DNA of 64,000 bases from the NCBI RefSeq assembly GCF_014066305.1, contig NW_023501122.1, forward strand, positions 1 through 64,000. The letters are read 5' to 3'. The DNA comes from Letharia columbiana. Its lineage: Eukaryota > Ascomycota > Lecanoromycetes > Lecanorales > Parmeliaceae. Position 1 is the first letter of the stretch; the number at the start of each line of letters is the position of its first letter. The notes beneath the pieces are model-generated. The model did no database searches and was not told the DNA's origin. It was given only the letters and a program-made list of their open reading frames with translations. The position numbers and the translations under genes are program-made. Below are positions 32,900-45,456 of this stretch, piece by piece.

Positions 32900-35800
32900 A
32901 TGTCCTTCCTCTTTCGTGGCAATGGTGCGAAGAACCCAGCCACCTATCTTTTTATAGGGCTTTTTCCAAATCTCTCTAGATACCTATCTGGAAGACCAAG
33001 ATATGTAAGCAACTCTGATGATAGTAAGTTTTCTGTATGCTAATGTTGATTTGACACGAAGACCACGCAGCAGCTTGCCCAAGCCACTTCCTCCACAGTC
33101 TCCACTAAAGCCCAAGATGTGACTGTTTCGGATAATGGCGCTCTCAGAGAGCAAGGATCTCTCAAGAAGGGCGTCACAAAGGCCGCCATCGAGAAAGCCG
33201 CTCCTCGGTTCATCTCTCCACATCCTTTGGTAAACTTCGCAGAAGTGCCTGCCATCTGCAGAGTACATTCAGGTGATCTTGTTGTGGGCCACGTGTTTAA
33301 CCCTCAACAGCCACTGTTCTTGTGTGAGGCTGTGTCACCGTCTCCCAAATTCTCCGAAGTAGAAGCAGAGTCCTCATCAACTGGAGGAAGCTTCAGCACG
33401 CCGACTCAGGCTCTATCAACCTTTCAACAGTCCTCCGGAGTCGGAACAGAGCCTTTGTCAGCTGAAGGAAGCTTTGACAGACCCGCCCAATCATGGCGCC
33501 CCGACTTGTCTGCGGGTTTTGGTATGTGTGACACCATCACTTCACACATGAGTCTGACTAACGTTGAGCAGGCTTCGAGTCCGGGAAGTGTCTCAACCGT
33601 CACAGCATACTGAGTTTCCCACTTAGTCACAGCCGCAACATCTCGACCTCTTCAAACGAGACACTGGTATGGAATCCGAATGACCAATCCTCTACGCCGT
33701 CTCCAGTAACTTCAGAGTTCGGCAACGTGCTGCAAGACACGGCTGAGAAGATCATCCACGAGGAGCAAGCTGATGAAATCCACCGACTGGAGGAAACTGT
33801 CGAAGAACTGAGAGTAGAACTCGCTGACCAAGCAGAGCAAGCAAAGGAGCTCGAAATTGATATGGGCATTTGCGAGAGAAACCGAGAGCTTAGCTTCAAT
33901 ACGGCTCTACGACTCTATCGAAACCCGGGGATTTCAGTTTTGGTGGAGCGACATAATCTGATCGACCAGATTGATCAGCTGAGGTTCGAGGTTAGAAACC
34001 GGGATGCCCAGATCTGGCTCCGCGACCAGTGCATCGAGACTTTACGATTAGATGTTGCTCTGTATGCTAATAAGGAGCATTGGATCCGCCTGCAACAATG
34101 CTACTATGCACTTCAGCAACAGTACGGACAGATGCCACAAGACTTCAAGAAGCTCGAGCAGAAGTACGAAGATCTCGAGGATGAGCACATCGATGTCGCG
34201 AATAGACTCAAGAAGCTTGAAGCAGATCACACTGAGCTGAAGGCTCAACACAATCAGATTAGGAATGAGAGAGATCGGCTGGAAGATGATGCTGAGAAGA
34301 GTGCTAGAGCCCATGAGCAATTCCTGGCAGGACTGGCAGCTCGAATGTTTCAGCGAATAATATTCATGACGGGCGTCCTTAATAACATGGACGTGGACTC
34401 GATGGATAACGAGCAGAGAGCTCTCTGCCAGCTTGCGTACGAACACCTTGGCCCAGATGCAACAGAAAGCGCCACAAGCTGCGAGAACACGGGAGCCAAT
34501 GGATGTGCAGAGGTTGAAGAGGAGCGTGAGAGCGGTGTGCCAGAAACCCACGTCGGCGACGTTCCCTCATTGGTGTCCACGTCCGAGTCCAACGATCGCG
34601 AATCCACCTTGCCCAGCGCAGGAGCCGACGGTAGCTCAACATCCGCTAAATTTGACTTGAGAGACATGTCCGAGTCGCCCAATACCTTCGACGCGAGGAG
34701 ACGGCGTGAAGTTGCTGCGGCCGAGGACAAGATACTGGGACCGTTGGGATTGGTCTTCGAAAATGGCAGTCCCACGTTGAAGAGCAAGCCGATTTCTGAG
34801 GGTTCCAAGTCTTCCAAGGTGTCGAGAGTAACGAGCCGATTCCCAAACTCGCCAAGTACTCCAAGCAAGACATTGAGAGCCCTCTTGACGTCCGGTGCGG
34901 ATGACATCGACCAAGTCACGCCTGCTCGAACTGGCGGCACATCTGGTATCGCGCGAGATCAATGGGAAATTGCTGGTAACGAACTTCAAGGATTTACCGA
35001 AGTCTTCAGAGGCCCACGCGCGCAGCCGATTGATCTCGTGTCGCCACGTGTAGGATGGAAGGAAGCAGAAGATGACGGTCGATTCAAGGAAGATAATTTC
35101 TCTCAAGTGTCCGAAGAAAATGCATTCTTAAGCACCAATGAGAGTTGTATGCATGACAATTGTCTGGTGGAAGAGATGGAAGTGGGAAGCGACCTCGATG
35201 ATGCCGAAGACGGGGCGGTACTTGAAGGCGACGATGATAAGACCGGCGGATCAAGAGAAGAGAGTGGGGACGAAGATAGCCGTCGTGATACCGCTGCAGT
35301 CTTGAATCAGTCTACTGATTCCGGAGGCCATGAACGCGGTTTCGGCGGTGGCAAGCTGGAGCAGGAATCCTTGGACTATGAGAATCCTCTCATCACATCG
35401 CCAGCTGCAGCTCTCAAGCCAGAGACGAGTGTGGGATTCTCTACTTTCAAGTCATTCCCAAGAATACGATTGATGGAAGGCTCTTCAGTGTTCCATGATC
35501 TTGGAGTACGCAACGAAGCCATACACAAAGAGGCATATGCCATTGCAAGCCTTCCTAAAGAGGCTTTCAACGCCCCTCAGTTTCAGAACTTCAACTTTGG
35601 GGGAAGCAGTGGCGGGGTCCGTTTCATTGGACACGAAACAAAATCTCTACCCCCGCAAGGACCAACCTCTGAGCCTACATCAATTGGCTTATTCAACTTC
35701 TCCAACACACTCATAGCCCAGGCTCCTAGAACTGCTTGTGACCCTCTACCGTTTCAGCAGGACTTCAATTTTGGCGGGAGCAATGGCGGAGTCTCATTCA

Positions 35801-36213
35801 CTGCAAATGAACTGAGATCCTCAAACCTACCAGCGGCAGCCACTGTACTTGGATTGGCCGGTGCATCTTCGGTCGTAGGCACGTCCTTGGCCCAGAAAAT
35901 TCCCTCGGTGCTTGCCCAAGCCGAGGAGAAGGCGCCAAAGGAAGAGATCTCGAACAATGCTACCGTCGAGAACCATGGCACGGAGGAGGACGCGTTGGCT
36001 CCGAGTACGCCCAAACAGAAGAAGGCCAAAGGAAAGAAGGCCAAGGAGGCGGCGCCGAAGAACGAGGAGCCCAAGGTGGAGGGCCCAAATCGAGCGCAGC
36101 GACGGGCCGCAAGTCGAGAGCGGAAAGCAGCAGAGAAGAAGGCCAAGGCCGTAGCGAACGATGCTACGCGACGAGGCAGGAGCGCCGTGGCAGCGGCAAT
36201 GATGAGAGGTTGA
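32900..36213 (+). CDS. Long coiled-coil protein with FNFGG modules and basic tail
   Basis: Model: 32900..33004, 33062..33521, 33572..36213; 1068 aa. Introns are GTAAGC to CGAAG (phase 0) and GTATGT with branch CTGACTAAC to GAGCAG (phase 1). The start context of exon 1 is clear but its last codons are less certain. Residues about 240-450 form a continuous coiled coil (EIHRLEETVEELRVELADQA, KKLEADHTELKAQHNQIRNE). A long acidic, Ser-rich region follows. Near the C-terminus two related units FQNFNFGGSSGGVRF and FQQDFNFGGSNGGVSF lie about 57 residues apart, then a Lys/Arg/Ala-rich helix (AQRRAASRERKAAEKKAKAV) ends in AAAMMRG. The FNFGG unit and the basic tail also occur in the neighbouring minus-strand paralogue. 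Function unknown; the FG-like units recall low-complexity interaction modules only superficially. Confidence 0.85.
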
Positions 36214-36849
36214 AGACATTGACATGAAGAGCAGGTAGGCTACCTTTCGTTGAGGACCACGCTAGAGTACTGTGACTGATACTTACACGACAGATATCCG
36301 CCTCTTGGATTTACGTCGTGCCTGCCCTGGGCGTGTGAGATATTTGATGTCGATTGTTTTTGTTTCAGTCTGAATGGATAGGGATGGGTTTCATAGTCAT
36401 TGTGGAAATGGACGGCGTTGACAATGCGGTATTCGGTTTAATAGAGCGCACTTGGGAGGAATTCAGTTTCAGTACAGTATCAATTACAATCATTACCCTC
36501 ATTAGTGTCATCATAAAGATCTTCTACGTGATAACTTTCGGGATTTCAGTTCATAGGGAATTCATCTGTGTCCGAGATTTTTGGGCCTCGCCAATTGAAT
36601 GTGCAACGAAACCGATATGCCGCTCACATATGTAGTCTCGATTTTTCTAGCTCTTAGAATGTTGATATTTTGCTCTTTTGCGTCGAATTGCGGTACATCA
36701 AACGATCAGCTCATTTCGGTTATCTATCGTATTGTCTATAATGGCTACGGTGTCCTATGACTGGAAACTCCGCATGTACTTCAGTGTGAACGTGCCCTGG
36801 TTATCGCTGTGCAGCACTCCCTGAGACCTCCCTGTAGCGGAGTCACCTC
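36214..36849. other. Intergenic, convergent 3' flanks
   Basis: Between the stop codons of the 32900 (+) and 36850 (-) genes. No feature recognised. Confidence 0.5.
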
Positions 36850-39008
36850 TCAATTCCCACTTAGCTGCGTTTGATCTCCAACATGCCTCTGTTCAATGGC
36901 CAACACACTTTCCACGTGCTCGTAGCCCAGTCCCTTGCCCTTCTTACTAGCAAGCAATTGCGCAGTCTTCAGCACGTTCTTGATCTCACGACCATTCATC
37001 TTATAACCCGCCAACTTATCCAGGTCTTGGTCACTGAAGTTGTGCTTCTTGCCTTTCGAGGAGGCGTTGAGGAAATTAACCCAAACGTGTCGGCGTGAGG
37101 ATGTGCTGAGCTCGCCATACTGCATGCTGATGTGGATACGTGATTGGAAGGCGGCATCGATGTTGTCGACGCGGTTAGTGGTGAGAAAGAGGATCCCTTC
37201 GTAGTATTCCAGAATTCGAAGGAAGATGGAGACGAGTTTGTTTCGCTCCAGGTCGTGTGAGCTGCGTTGTTCAAGGAAAACGTCGGCTTCGTCGAGGAGG
37301 AGGACGGCATTCCATTTGCTGGCCATCTCTAGAACATTGGAAAGTGAAGACTCAACCTGGGACGAGTCGAGGCCAAGATCACCGGCGCTCATCATATAGA
37401 GAGGTGCGCGCATTGTCTCGGCGACTTGAAGCGCTTAGGTCAGTCTTGTGCATTCACAAACTCCAGAGGGTAGACGAGGACATCACTCACCAGACTCTGC
37501 AGTCAGCGTTTTGCCAACACCCGGGGGCCCAGACAACAGCATGATCATGCCTTTGCCTTTGCCCTGAATGACATCATCAAAGCTATCTCTATGCTGGACC
37601 TGGCTCTCGGCTAAAGCGAGTATGAGCTCTTTATGATCTTCAGGGAGGACGAGGCTCTCAAAGGCGCTTTCGCTGTACTCGATGTCCAAGACGGAGCCGA
37701 TAGAGAAGGTCAGCCATTTCTTGTTCTTCAGAGAATAACCTTTCAATGAAGCACTACACATAAGCAGTTGATCATCTGTCAACGAGGTCGGGTTTCTCCT
37801 CTCCCCTGTAGCGACATCCTCGTCGAACTCATGATCCTCGTCATCATCGTATATCGAGACCTCGTCCTCGTCCTCGTCTTCGCTGTACTCGCCGGAATCA
37901 ACTGAGCAAGCGTTCTTGATAGGCCTCGCCAAGGTAGCCAGATTGACTTGCTTGTTGGGATTGAAGCGATTCCATGCATAGGTGTCTATGATGATGCGGC
38001 TGTCAACCTGTTTTGAATATATTAATGACGTGTGGGACGAGCAATGGCCTGATGACAAGGACATACATTGTATTTGATAGGGCCCCATGGACCCTCACCA
38101 ATGGCAATCCCCTGATAGTTCTTGTAATGGTAACCACTGAGCTCTTCAAATGCTTTACCTCTTCGAATGAGTGCCTCTTTCATCTTGACCAAGTTGGGAT
38201 GGTACTCCAGAGGGTAGGCGGAGAGCTTCGTAATTTTGGTGGTGCCCTCAAACTCCCACACGTAGAATGGTGCACTACCAAGGCCAAAGTTCTCGCCGTC
38301 CCAGTCAACAACTTGGCAGCCAAGGACATAGCGATGGCCGCATTGGGTCTGCTGATAATTGCCGTTGTTGAATTTAGCAGCGCAATTCTGACCGTCTTTC
38401 ACAGTGAAAATAGTGGTGCCAGGCTCGAAGATCATCCATATGGTGCTGTAAGTGATGACGCCGTTGAGGATGAAGTCATCTCTTGCCTTGAGGTCGTCTC
38501 TGAGCTCGGCCTCAAGGACGCGATGGAGAAGTTCCAAATGATCTTTCGTCTCTGGGTCTTGCTCAGATTCCAAGGCTTCAAGCAAATTCTTCCAGCGGTG
38601 GATGAATGCCTGGAAGGGTGCTTTAAAAGTCAAACGATCCAAAGTGGTTGTGATTCCGGGATAGTCTTTGAGGACTGAGCTGAGACCTTGCTTGAGAAGA
38701 GGAGACTGAACGACGATGGAGTCGATCTGCAGCTTCTTTCGACCATCGTAGCACTTGCTGTTGCGGATCAGGAGAGCATAGCGTGCACTCTCCGCGTTCT
38801 CTGCAGCCTCTTCAAGATCGTCAGGGTACTTGTCAACCCAAGTTGTCTTTCCTCGGTTATCAGGCTTGGATTGATAAAGGTTTTTCACATCAGTGATCAT
38901 TCCTGGCTTGGCATCCGGAAAGGCATCATTGCCCTTAGTCGCCCTATCGACCAGGCCGGTGGCGGCGTCTTTCACTGCCACAATTGGTGAAGACTCAAGC
39001 AGCGTCAT
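36850..39008 (-). CDS. AAA+ ATPase with DUF7025-like N-terminal region
   Basis: Model: complement(36850..37424, 37491..38007, 38067..39008), 677 aa. Introns are GTATGT/AACAG (phase 0) and GTGAGT/TCAAG (phase 1). The N-terminal half contains the segments YRRWK-like HRWKNLLEALESE, DLKARDDFILNGVITYSTIW, CGHRYVLGCQVVDWDG and FGLGSAPFYVWEFEG, typical of the DUF7025 region of fungal AAA proteins. The ATPase core has Walker A SGPPGVGKT, Walker B AVLLLDEADVF, sensor 1 LFLTTNRVD and the arginine-finger region FQSRIHI, so it should hydrolyse ATP. An acidic insert (EDEDEDEVSIYDDDEDHEFD) precedes the core. Close relatives are numerous in ascomycetes and their substrates are mostly unknown. A remodelling role is inferred from the fold. 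Confidence 0.9.
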
Positions 39009-40022
39009 GGTGCTTGGTGCTGGGTCAATGTATATAAAACAAAGAAGGGTCTGGAAAATGTGTCTAGGTCAGAAGCAGTGAAGGTGTACAGTTGTTCAGA
39101 TGGACTAAAAATATCCCAGATGGCCGATGTAAATGGTCGCAAGATGAGGGGGGAAGTGCCACGTTTATATGTAGTTTTATGACCCCTCGAATGATAAAGT
39201 AGCCTTGCTCTTAGTGGGCAAGTGTTGCCTGAAGGATTTGCACTAGCGCCCTACAGCCTTGTTGAGTCACTGATTAGTCCAATCCAAAACTCATATCGAA
39301 TCAAGACTTTGACACATTGTGACTCTTCCAACTCTGCTGCCTGGTTATCCACGCGAGACTGGAGGTGAAAGGCGCCGTAAACTACATAGCTATCTCGTAG
39401 CCTTGCTCTAGCCTTGCCAAGCAGAATGCGTCTACACCCCATGTGTCGAACTCGAGGCTTTGATAGAGACTCGTACGTCTCACAGGATGGTGACTCCAGC
39501 AGACGATGGATCTGGACCCGAAAATTAAAGTTCCAAGGGCCGCTACTGCCTCGCGGGACTTGCTGTCGGTCGATCAGTCCCGGAAAGATGAGTTGCAGCT
39601 GTCCTCCCTGCATGTGGATGCATGAGTTGGCGCTGTTGTTGTTGTAGACGCTTCATAGTGGAAGGCTGCATGCCAGGTGTAAGCAGTGCATATCCGGATC
39701 GACTGCCATTGGTTAGGAAACATATTCCAGTTCGGGCGCAGGAAAATTCAAGCCGAATTGACATTGCGCTCAGTCGGATACCTACAACAGTCGATACTCA
39801 TCCTTTTGACACACCTGAGGTTTGGAGTCTGATATGAACGGTTTGGTCATTGGCAACAGGAGGGGGTCGTTAAGGGAGAAGATCTCCGTGGTCGTGGCTA
39901 GAAGATTAAAAGGGGAAGCTTGCGCGACAGCTCAAGGACGGAAGGTAATGCAAGCAACCGCATAGCAGCCGATGGTAATCCAAACAAGAGGCGTCATCAT
40001 TCTCGAGTGCATCAAGGCATTC
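39009..40022. other. Intergenic
   Basis: Promoter side of the AAA ATPase and 3' flank of cyclin H. No supported gene or repeat. Confidence 0.5.
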
Positions 40023-41278
40023 TCAGTTGGGTTCTTTTGCCAAGGTTGGCCCAAAAATACCCTCCGCCTCTTTTTCCGACTTCTCCCTCTCCAGCTTCCT
40101 CTTCTTAATGACCCTCTCGTCCAATCCATTTTCTCCTGCACCTTTCGAATCTCTCTTTTGCGCCTTGTTGATACCGACAAGATCGACCTTGTCCGGATTC
40201 CGGCATTTGAACAGCTTCTTGTCTATCCTCGTCAGAGCTTTTATCTCAGCTTCTCCTGGGTTGGCAGAGGCGGAGGAGCGAAGAAGTTCGGCACAAGATT
40301 GTAGCGTGGAGATGAGCTTTGCCGTGAGGGTGGATGGCGTAGGGATCTTGGTGTTAATGTAGAAGCGGGCGAGAGGCTCGTCGGCGAGGAAAAGAGAGGA
40401 TAGCCAGATTTGAGAGGGTGTGTAGAGGAAGTAGGCATCTGTGAGGAGAGCTGAGCTCTTTCCTACCTCCTTGGCCTTGCCGTGAGCCACCTGTATGCGT
40501 CGAACTACCTCATCCGCGGATCTTGCTTTCTTGCTGCTCTCCTTTGCTGGTTCAATGTCCACCATCTCTTTCTGAAGCTGTTCCGATGACTGTTTGATCC
40601 CTGGACCAGCCTGCCCCTTGCCTTGTGCTAGGCCCAATAGCTCCATGATCCCTCCTTCCAGCCCGCGGTGTGGATGTCGCACGTCGAAGGTAAATCGGAG
40701 ACCTTGGGTCAAGAGGAACTCAGGCGCGACAACACTTTCTGGCGTAGTCTTCGGAAGCTTAGAAGCGAAGCTTCTGAGTGATGTGTAATGATTCTCGGTC
40801 TTGGTAGATAGGAAGAGCGCGGCTGCCATCATCTCTTTGGGGTGGTAGGTCATGGGGGAATTGGAGAGGTAGAAGCGCTTGAGGTATTGTACAGCTGTAG
40901 CCTGGCAGTCTTGGTCAGATGTTTGATGAAAAAAGAGCCGGTGAGATGAGTTTTGACTACCTTCACATTGGTGGGGAATTCGCAGAAGTCCGCAAATTGC
41001 ATCGCCTTGACGCAGTAGAACCCCACCAGCTTTTGCTCCTCCTCCACCGTGAGACAGTCCACCTCTTTTGCAGGATCTGAAGGCTTGTCATTGCTTCCTT
41101 CTCTTGCTGGGTCGGATCCAGCTTGACCAACATGCTGGCTTCGGATGGCAGCTCGCACGCCATCAGCCGCGGATGCATTCGTAGTAGAGCGAAGTGATGC
41201 GAGAGATTCCCGAGTAAATGACCATAGTCGGTATTGTGTAGATGTACGATAGATGTCGTCCTCGGTCATTTGAGCCAT
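40023..41278 (-). CDS. ccl1: Cyclin H homologue, TFIIH/CAK cyclin (Ccl1)
   Basis: Model: complement(40023..40901, 40961..41278), 398 aa. The start is the ATG at 41278 (MAQMTEDDIYRTSTQYRLWS), the conserved N-terminus of fungal Ccl1. The open frame upstream to 41353 begins at TTG and is not needed. The intron has donor GTAGTC, branch CTGAC and acceptor GCCAG, phase 0, and lies inside the first cyclin box. Cyclin-box landmarks: VEEEQKLVGFYCVKAMQFADFCEFP, VQYLKRFYLSNSPMTYHPKEMMAAALFLSTKTE, and LLTQGLRFTFDVRHPHRGLEG. Known role: regulatory partner of the Cdk7/Kin28 kinase in TFIIH, phosphorylating the RNA polymerase II C-terminal domain in the nucleus. The charged C-terminal tail is long but normal for filamentous fungi. 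Confidence 0.95.
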
Positions 41279-42289
41279 GGGGAGGACGACCGGGACCGGG
41301 GGATCTAACCCCAGAAGATTGGTTGATAATGCTCTGGTGTTGAAAGTTGCCAAGCCGCAAGAACTCTGCAGTATTGGGCCTAGAGTAGAGGGATCGCCAC
41401 TTTACGCGCGCGTGACGCGATTAAGAATCACGCGAGCCTGAGTGATTCCGACTGAGTCACTCCGAATCGCCTCACGACAGCAGGCAGCTGCTGCCTGACT
41501 ACTTTAGTCTATCAACAGCCATTGCAGCCAATATTAGGGCCGGTCTGGTTGATTGATGGCCCTGGTTCGGTCGCCCTGTACTTAGTGTTTTGTCTTGGCG
41601 TGGTGAGGGAAAAACCTGTGGTGCATGAAGCCAGACACGCTCAATCTCAAAGCGGTGAACTGTGATGAGACAAAGGGGGTATCAGCAAATTAGGCCAGTG
41701 TTCAGGAGCATGCCAGCTCATGGTTTCTTGAGAATCAACCGGAGATTCTTAGACAGCTTGCAATTAAACCTCTGGGTGATATAAGTTTCCAGAGCTCCAA
41801 GGTTTGACATGGTCAGCTGATTAGCTGGTGATCCACCAGAGTATTTGGAAGCAGCGAGGCGAGAACATTGAGGAAAGAATATTTGGCACTTCCTCCAAAG
41901 CCTACATGCATTCCGCAGCTATACATGCCTTCCGCAGCTATACATGCCCTGATTATTCCCCGTGCAGTCTGGCTGCTGACATCGAAAAGTGGGTTTACAA
42001 GCTTTCTCTGCTTTCTCCTCAGACCATCTCACGGACCAACACCTCCTTTGCTCAAAGTTAAGGGTTCCGCCTACATCGCTGCTCCTAGAGACCGTATATC
42101 ATAGAAGGTCTTCTGTAGGTCAAGCTCGGCTGCGGAATTTGGCAACGAGCTCTCATAAGTCACAAGTCATAGCCAACAGTCGTCATTTTCGCAGGTAGAA
42201 ACCAGCCTTCGTCGCTATTGTTGCTTGTCGAGGAGTGCGATCTGGCGAACCAAAGTATGCACCAAGCCAGAAAAAGACGGCTGGATCTT
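41279..42289. other. Intergenic with a 19-bp duplication
   Basis: Promoter side of cyclin H. TTCCGCAGCTATACATGCC occurs twice in tandem at 41911-41948. No gene seen. Confidence 0.5.
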
Positions 42290-43022
42290 TTATGTCCTTG
42301 CCCTTGGGCGAGTTTTTTCATTCGCCGGCGGATCTCTCTGCCACGCAGATAAGAAATCGATGGTCTGGGCGCAGAAATCTTCGATGCCGCAGCCATGGAG
42401 GTATACAGCCCTTTGTGAAAGTGTGTCAAGTACGCGGGGAAAGTTCCAAGAGGGTTTGATCTTCTTTCTTTCTGTGGCAAGGTCAAGAAGAAGTCTGTCG
42501 ACGTCTCGATCTGAGGGTCTATCACCATAGCTACACCCTTTATTATCCATTTCCCCGTAGGAGTATTCGCCCAAGATCATGACTAGTTCAAATGCTACGG
42601 CCGTGCTATCTGGGAGCTTTTGTAACTCTTCCAATTCATCCAGGAAGAGCATCATGGCTTGGCTCAGGTCGTCAGAGGTGACTCCGGTCTTCTTCGCATC
42701 GGGCGGGGGTCTTGGTGCGGAGCTTATCGCTGACTTTGCAGGCAGCAACTTTTAATCGATTCCCTAGAGTCTTTGAGGCGCCAGGACCAGTAAGCATATG
42801 CTGCCGAATCGACTGAGGTGCCACTGTCACGGGTCACGCCATACTCGGTGAAACTGCATACGGACACTTTCCTCTCATAAGTCCATTGGCATTAATGAAA
42901 GCATGTAGAGCTTGGACTTGATGTTCAAGCTCGACGATGCGCGCATTTGCAGACAGAAGTGCATCTGTGGCTGCTGAGATTGTCTGTTCGTGCAAATTTA
43001 TTGGGCTTGCTTGCATGGTCAT
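42290..43022 (-). CDS. Small helical protein, tentative two-exon model
   Basis: Proposed model: complement(42290..42722, 42862..43022), 197 aa. Exon 1 starts at the ATG at 43022 and contains a short coiled coil (ALLSANARIVELEHQVQALH). Exon 2 is an open frame with helical content (LFLDELEELQKLPDSTAVAF, RDVDRLLLDLATERKKIKP, AVYLHGCGIEDFCAQTIDFL). The exon 2 frame has no ATG of its own and is closed upstream by a TAA, so an upstream exon is required. The GTATGC donor is good, but the acceptor (ATAAG) is weak, so the junction is uncertain. An overlapping frame (MAHKRSSSSLDDHASKPN from 43052) also looks coding, so the start could differ. No domain recognised. Confidence 0.45.
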
Positions 43023-44025
43023 CTAGACTAGAGCTGGAGCGCTTATGAGCCATTCTGTGTAGCTGCACTGTGATGACGATAATTCGGGTCATAACCGTAG
43101 AAGAGATCAATTTCACGGCGTACAAAGACACGGATGACGCGGATATTTCATGTATACATATCAGAACGCGCCTCTATTTGTGGTGGTCTCAACGCCGCTT
43201 TATGTGCTCAGTAATACGTGCGAGCAGTCTCACGATTAATCTATTCTTGCAGGAGGTCTTGAATATTTCGATAAGCGAAAAGTTTTATCGGGTATACTTC
43301 TAGTCTTGCCAAACTCACGATCGCCGGAGTAGTGACAGTGAAGCTGGCTTGGTTTGCTACGGAGACGCCATTCATGACCTCCCACTAGTAAGGAAGTCTC
43401 CAAACTTACACAAATGTATCGGGTCATATATCTTGTATGTAGGGTAGCCTATGAGCAGAACAGACTACACGGACGACGCCGCCCCTACCTGATCAACCAA
43501 AATTCCAGGCTTGCTTGTTCAACCTTGCCGTCTCGAAATCATACAAATCCTTGACATACCGGCGAGAGAGAGAACCTATAAAGAGATTTGTCGTTATTCA
43601 AGTTTAATTTCGAAGCAGTTCCATCGCAAGAGACACCCTTTCTGGGTACGATGCCAGAACTCGACTCCAAAAAATTTCAAGGCACTGCTCTAGACTGGAA
43701 AGTTTGCTGGCAGTTTGCCTGCTCTGTTCGCTGCTACCATTTCAATGGTAGCATCAGGAACCCAGGACCAGCGAGTGCTAGTAGAAGCCTACGGCAAAAA
43801 GACTGTACCGCAAGGAAATGTCTTATGGTTGGCGCGCGATGGGTTTCAGCCTTCTCTTCGTAGGCGTGTTTGATGTCAAATTGCTTGTTTCAAGCATGTT
43901 GATTGGTTTCAACTCTTCTGATGCATGCTTACTGGATATGGAAGACAACGCTCTTCGTTCCCGTTTCGCATTCACAACGTATAAGCAAGGGACACAAAAG
44001 CCAACGCCATCGGATGCTACAGCAT
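43023..44025. other. Intergenic
   Basis: Short overlapping frames on + at 43511-44096 show no consistent coding signal. Nothing else was seen. Confidence 0.45.
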
Positions 44026-44959
44026 CTAGTACGAATAAGACGCCAGCCAAAGTAAACCCGTCGGGATTAGCTCTGACAACACCACGTCCACCTTAACCCT
44101 CTGCGCCGTCGCCGGAAAAGGTGCCACAGTCACACTCGAGCACCTCAGGCAGTAATTGCGGCCATTAGTCACCGTGCGCCATACCCCGTTATACGTCTGT
44201 GCTTGCATCACCACACTGGCTGCAGATAAGCTCGTCCCTTTGTTGACGCTCGTGACGACGGCTTCAACGCCCAAGTGGCTCCCGTTGTTATTATAAAGAG
44301 CAGAATTAAAATTTGCCGTAACAACCCCCGTAGAAGCAAGGTTCTGCCCATTTCCACTTGACGGACTGTGGCCTATGTGCACGAATTTGTCCGTGGAAAC
44401 GCAGTATGCCTGGAGCGGGATACCCGGGTCCTTAGCGTTACTTCCAACGCATATCTCGTCACTAGCGCATTTGCCTCCGCCCAGATATGTACGCTGTCGA
44501 GGGTTCGTCCGGCCCGCTTGTGGTGGCTCGTTGCAAGAAGTCCCGAAATCTTGGGGGGATATTTCGTGGTGGCACCAGGAGTTGGACGTGTATGTGTCGA
44601 CCAAGGGGCAATCTCGGATGGGGACGGAGGCGGGGGAGCGTCGTTGAAGAGTGGAGAGTGGGATGTGGGAGTGCATGATCGGGATTGAGAGGGTGAGGTC
44701 AGTGCCGTTGGAGGAGAGGATAGTGATCTGGACAGGAGAGAAGGCGCTTCAAATAATGCGCGTTAGCGTGTACCTTGATCATGGTAGCTTCGGAATATCA
44801 GGCGGAATGTGCATCCTGGTGTAGGCTCGCCAGCTCAATGTAGGATGTGCCATACCTAGAAATGCTGGTCGAATCGCTAATCATGCAAGTACCCAATGTC
44901 AATAGTATCGATAGCAAAATCGCAGGAGTGACAAGACCCATTGCGAACATTCCCAACAT
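44026..44959 (-). CDS. Secreted cysteine-containing protein, two exons
   Basis: Model: complement(44026..44746, 44856..44959), 274 aa. Exon 1 begins at the ATG at 44959 and encodes a signal peptide with a long hydrophobic core (MGLVTPAILLSILLTLGTC). The intron runs from GTATGG, with a CGCTAACG branch, to TTGAAG and joins phase 2 correctly. The mature part contains AFSPVQITILSSNGTDLTLS and about eight cysteines (for example RDCPLVDTYTSNSWCHHEIS, GGGKCASDEIC, RNYCLRCSS). No KDEL, GPI-like or membrane tail is obvious, so an extracellular protein is expected. Possible N-glycosylation sites include NGT and NGS. I recognise no enzyme motif. A role in the environment or on a host would be a guess. 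Confidence 0.75.
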
Positions 44960-45456
44960 CCAAGAAAGCAAATGGAATTTCGAGATCCAGCGTACTGGTG
45001 TTTGGATTTAGGTAATTCAAGGTACGTTGGAATGACTGACGGAACGGTACGACCCACTCACTCGCCAGTCATGGCGGCAAAAGATTTCACAGGCAGACGC
45101 GCTTGCGTTTCGTCTTGCCAGGGTATCGAAGCAGTGGAGCACTAGCGCAGATTGGACCCAGGAATGAAGATAGCACGCGACATGCGCAGACGCTTGATGC
45201 GATTGTGCAGTTGGATTCGGCAGGGTAGAGAGATATACAGGGTCTGATCCACTCAGTTGATTGATGTCTTCCAATCGTTGGTGAAAGGGTCAGAGCGACT
45301 GATCGCAAAAACAAGAGTTGTAAGTGCCGCAGATTGAAGCAGCGGATCTGTACCTCGTGCGTGCGTGGTTTATTCGCCCGGCTTTTGCGCCAGCAAGGAA
45401 AGAAACAAGCAGGGAAGGCAAACTCCAATGTGAGATACGCGAAGACTTGAAAACGA
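44960..45456. other. Intergenic
   Basis: Upstream flank of the secreted-protein gene and 3' flank of the 101-aa gene. No feature recognised. Confidence 0.5.
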
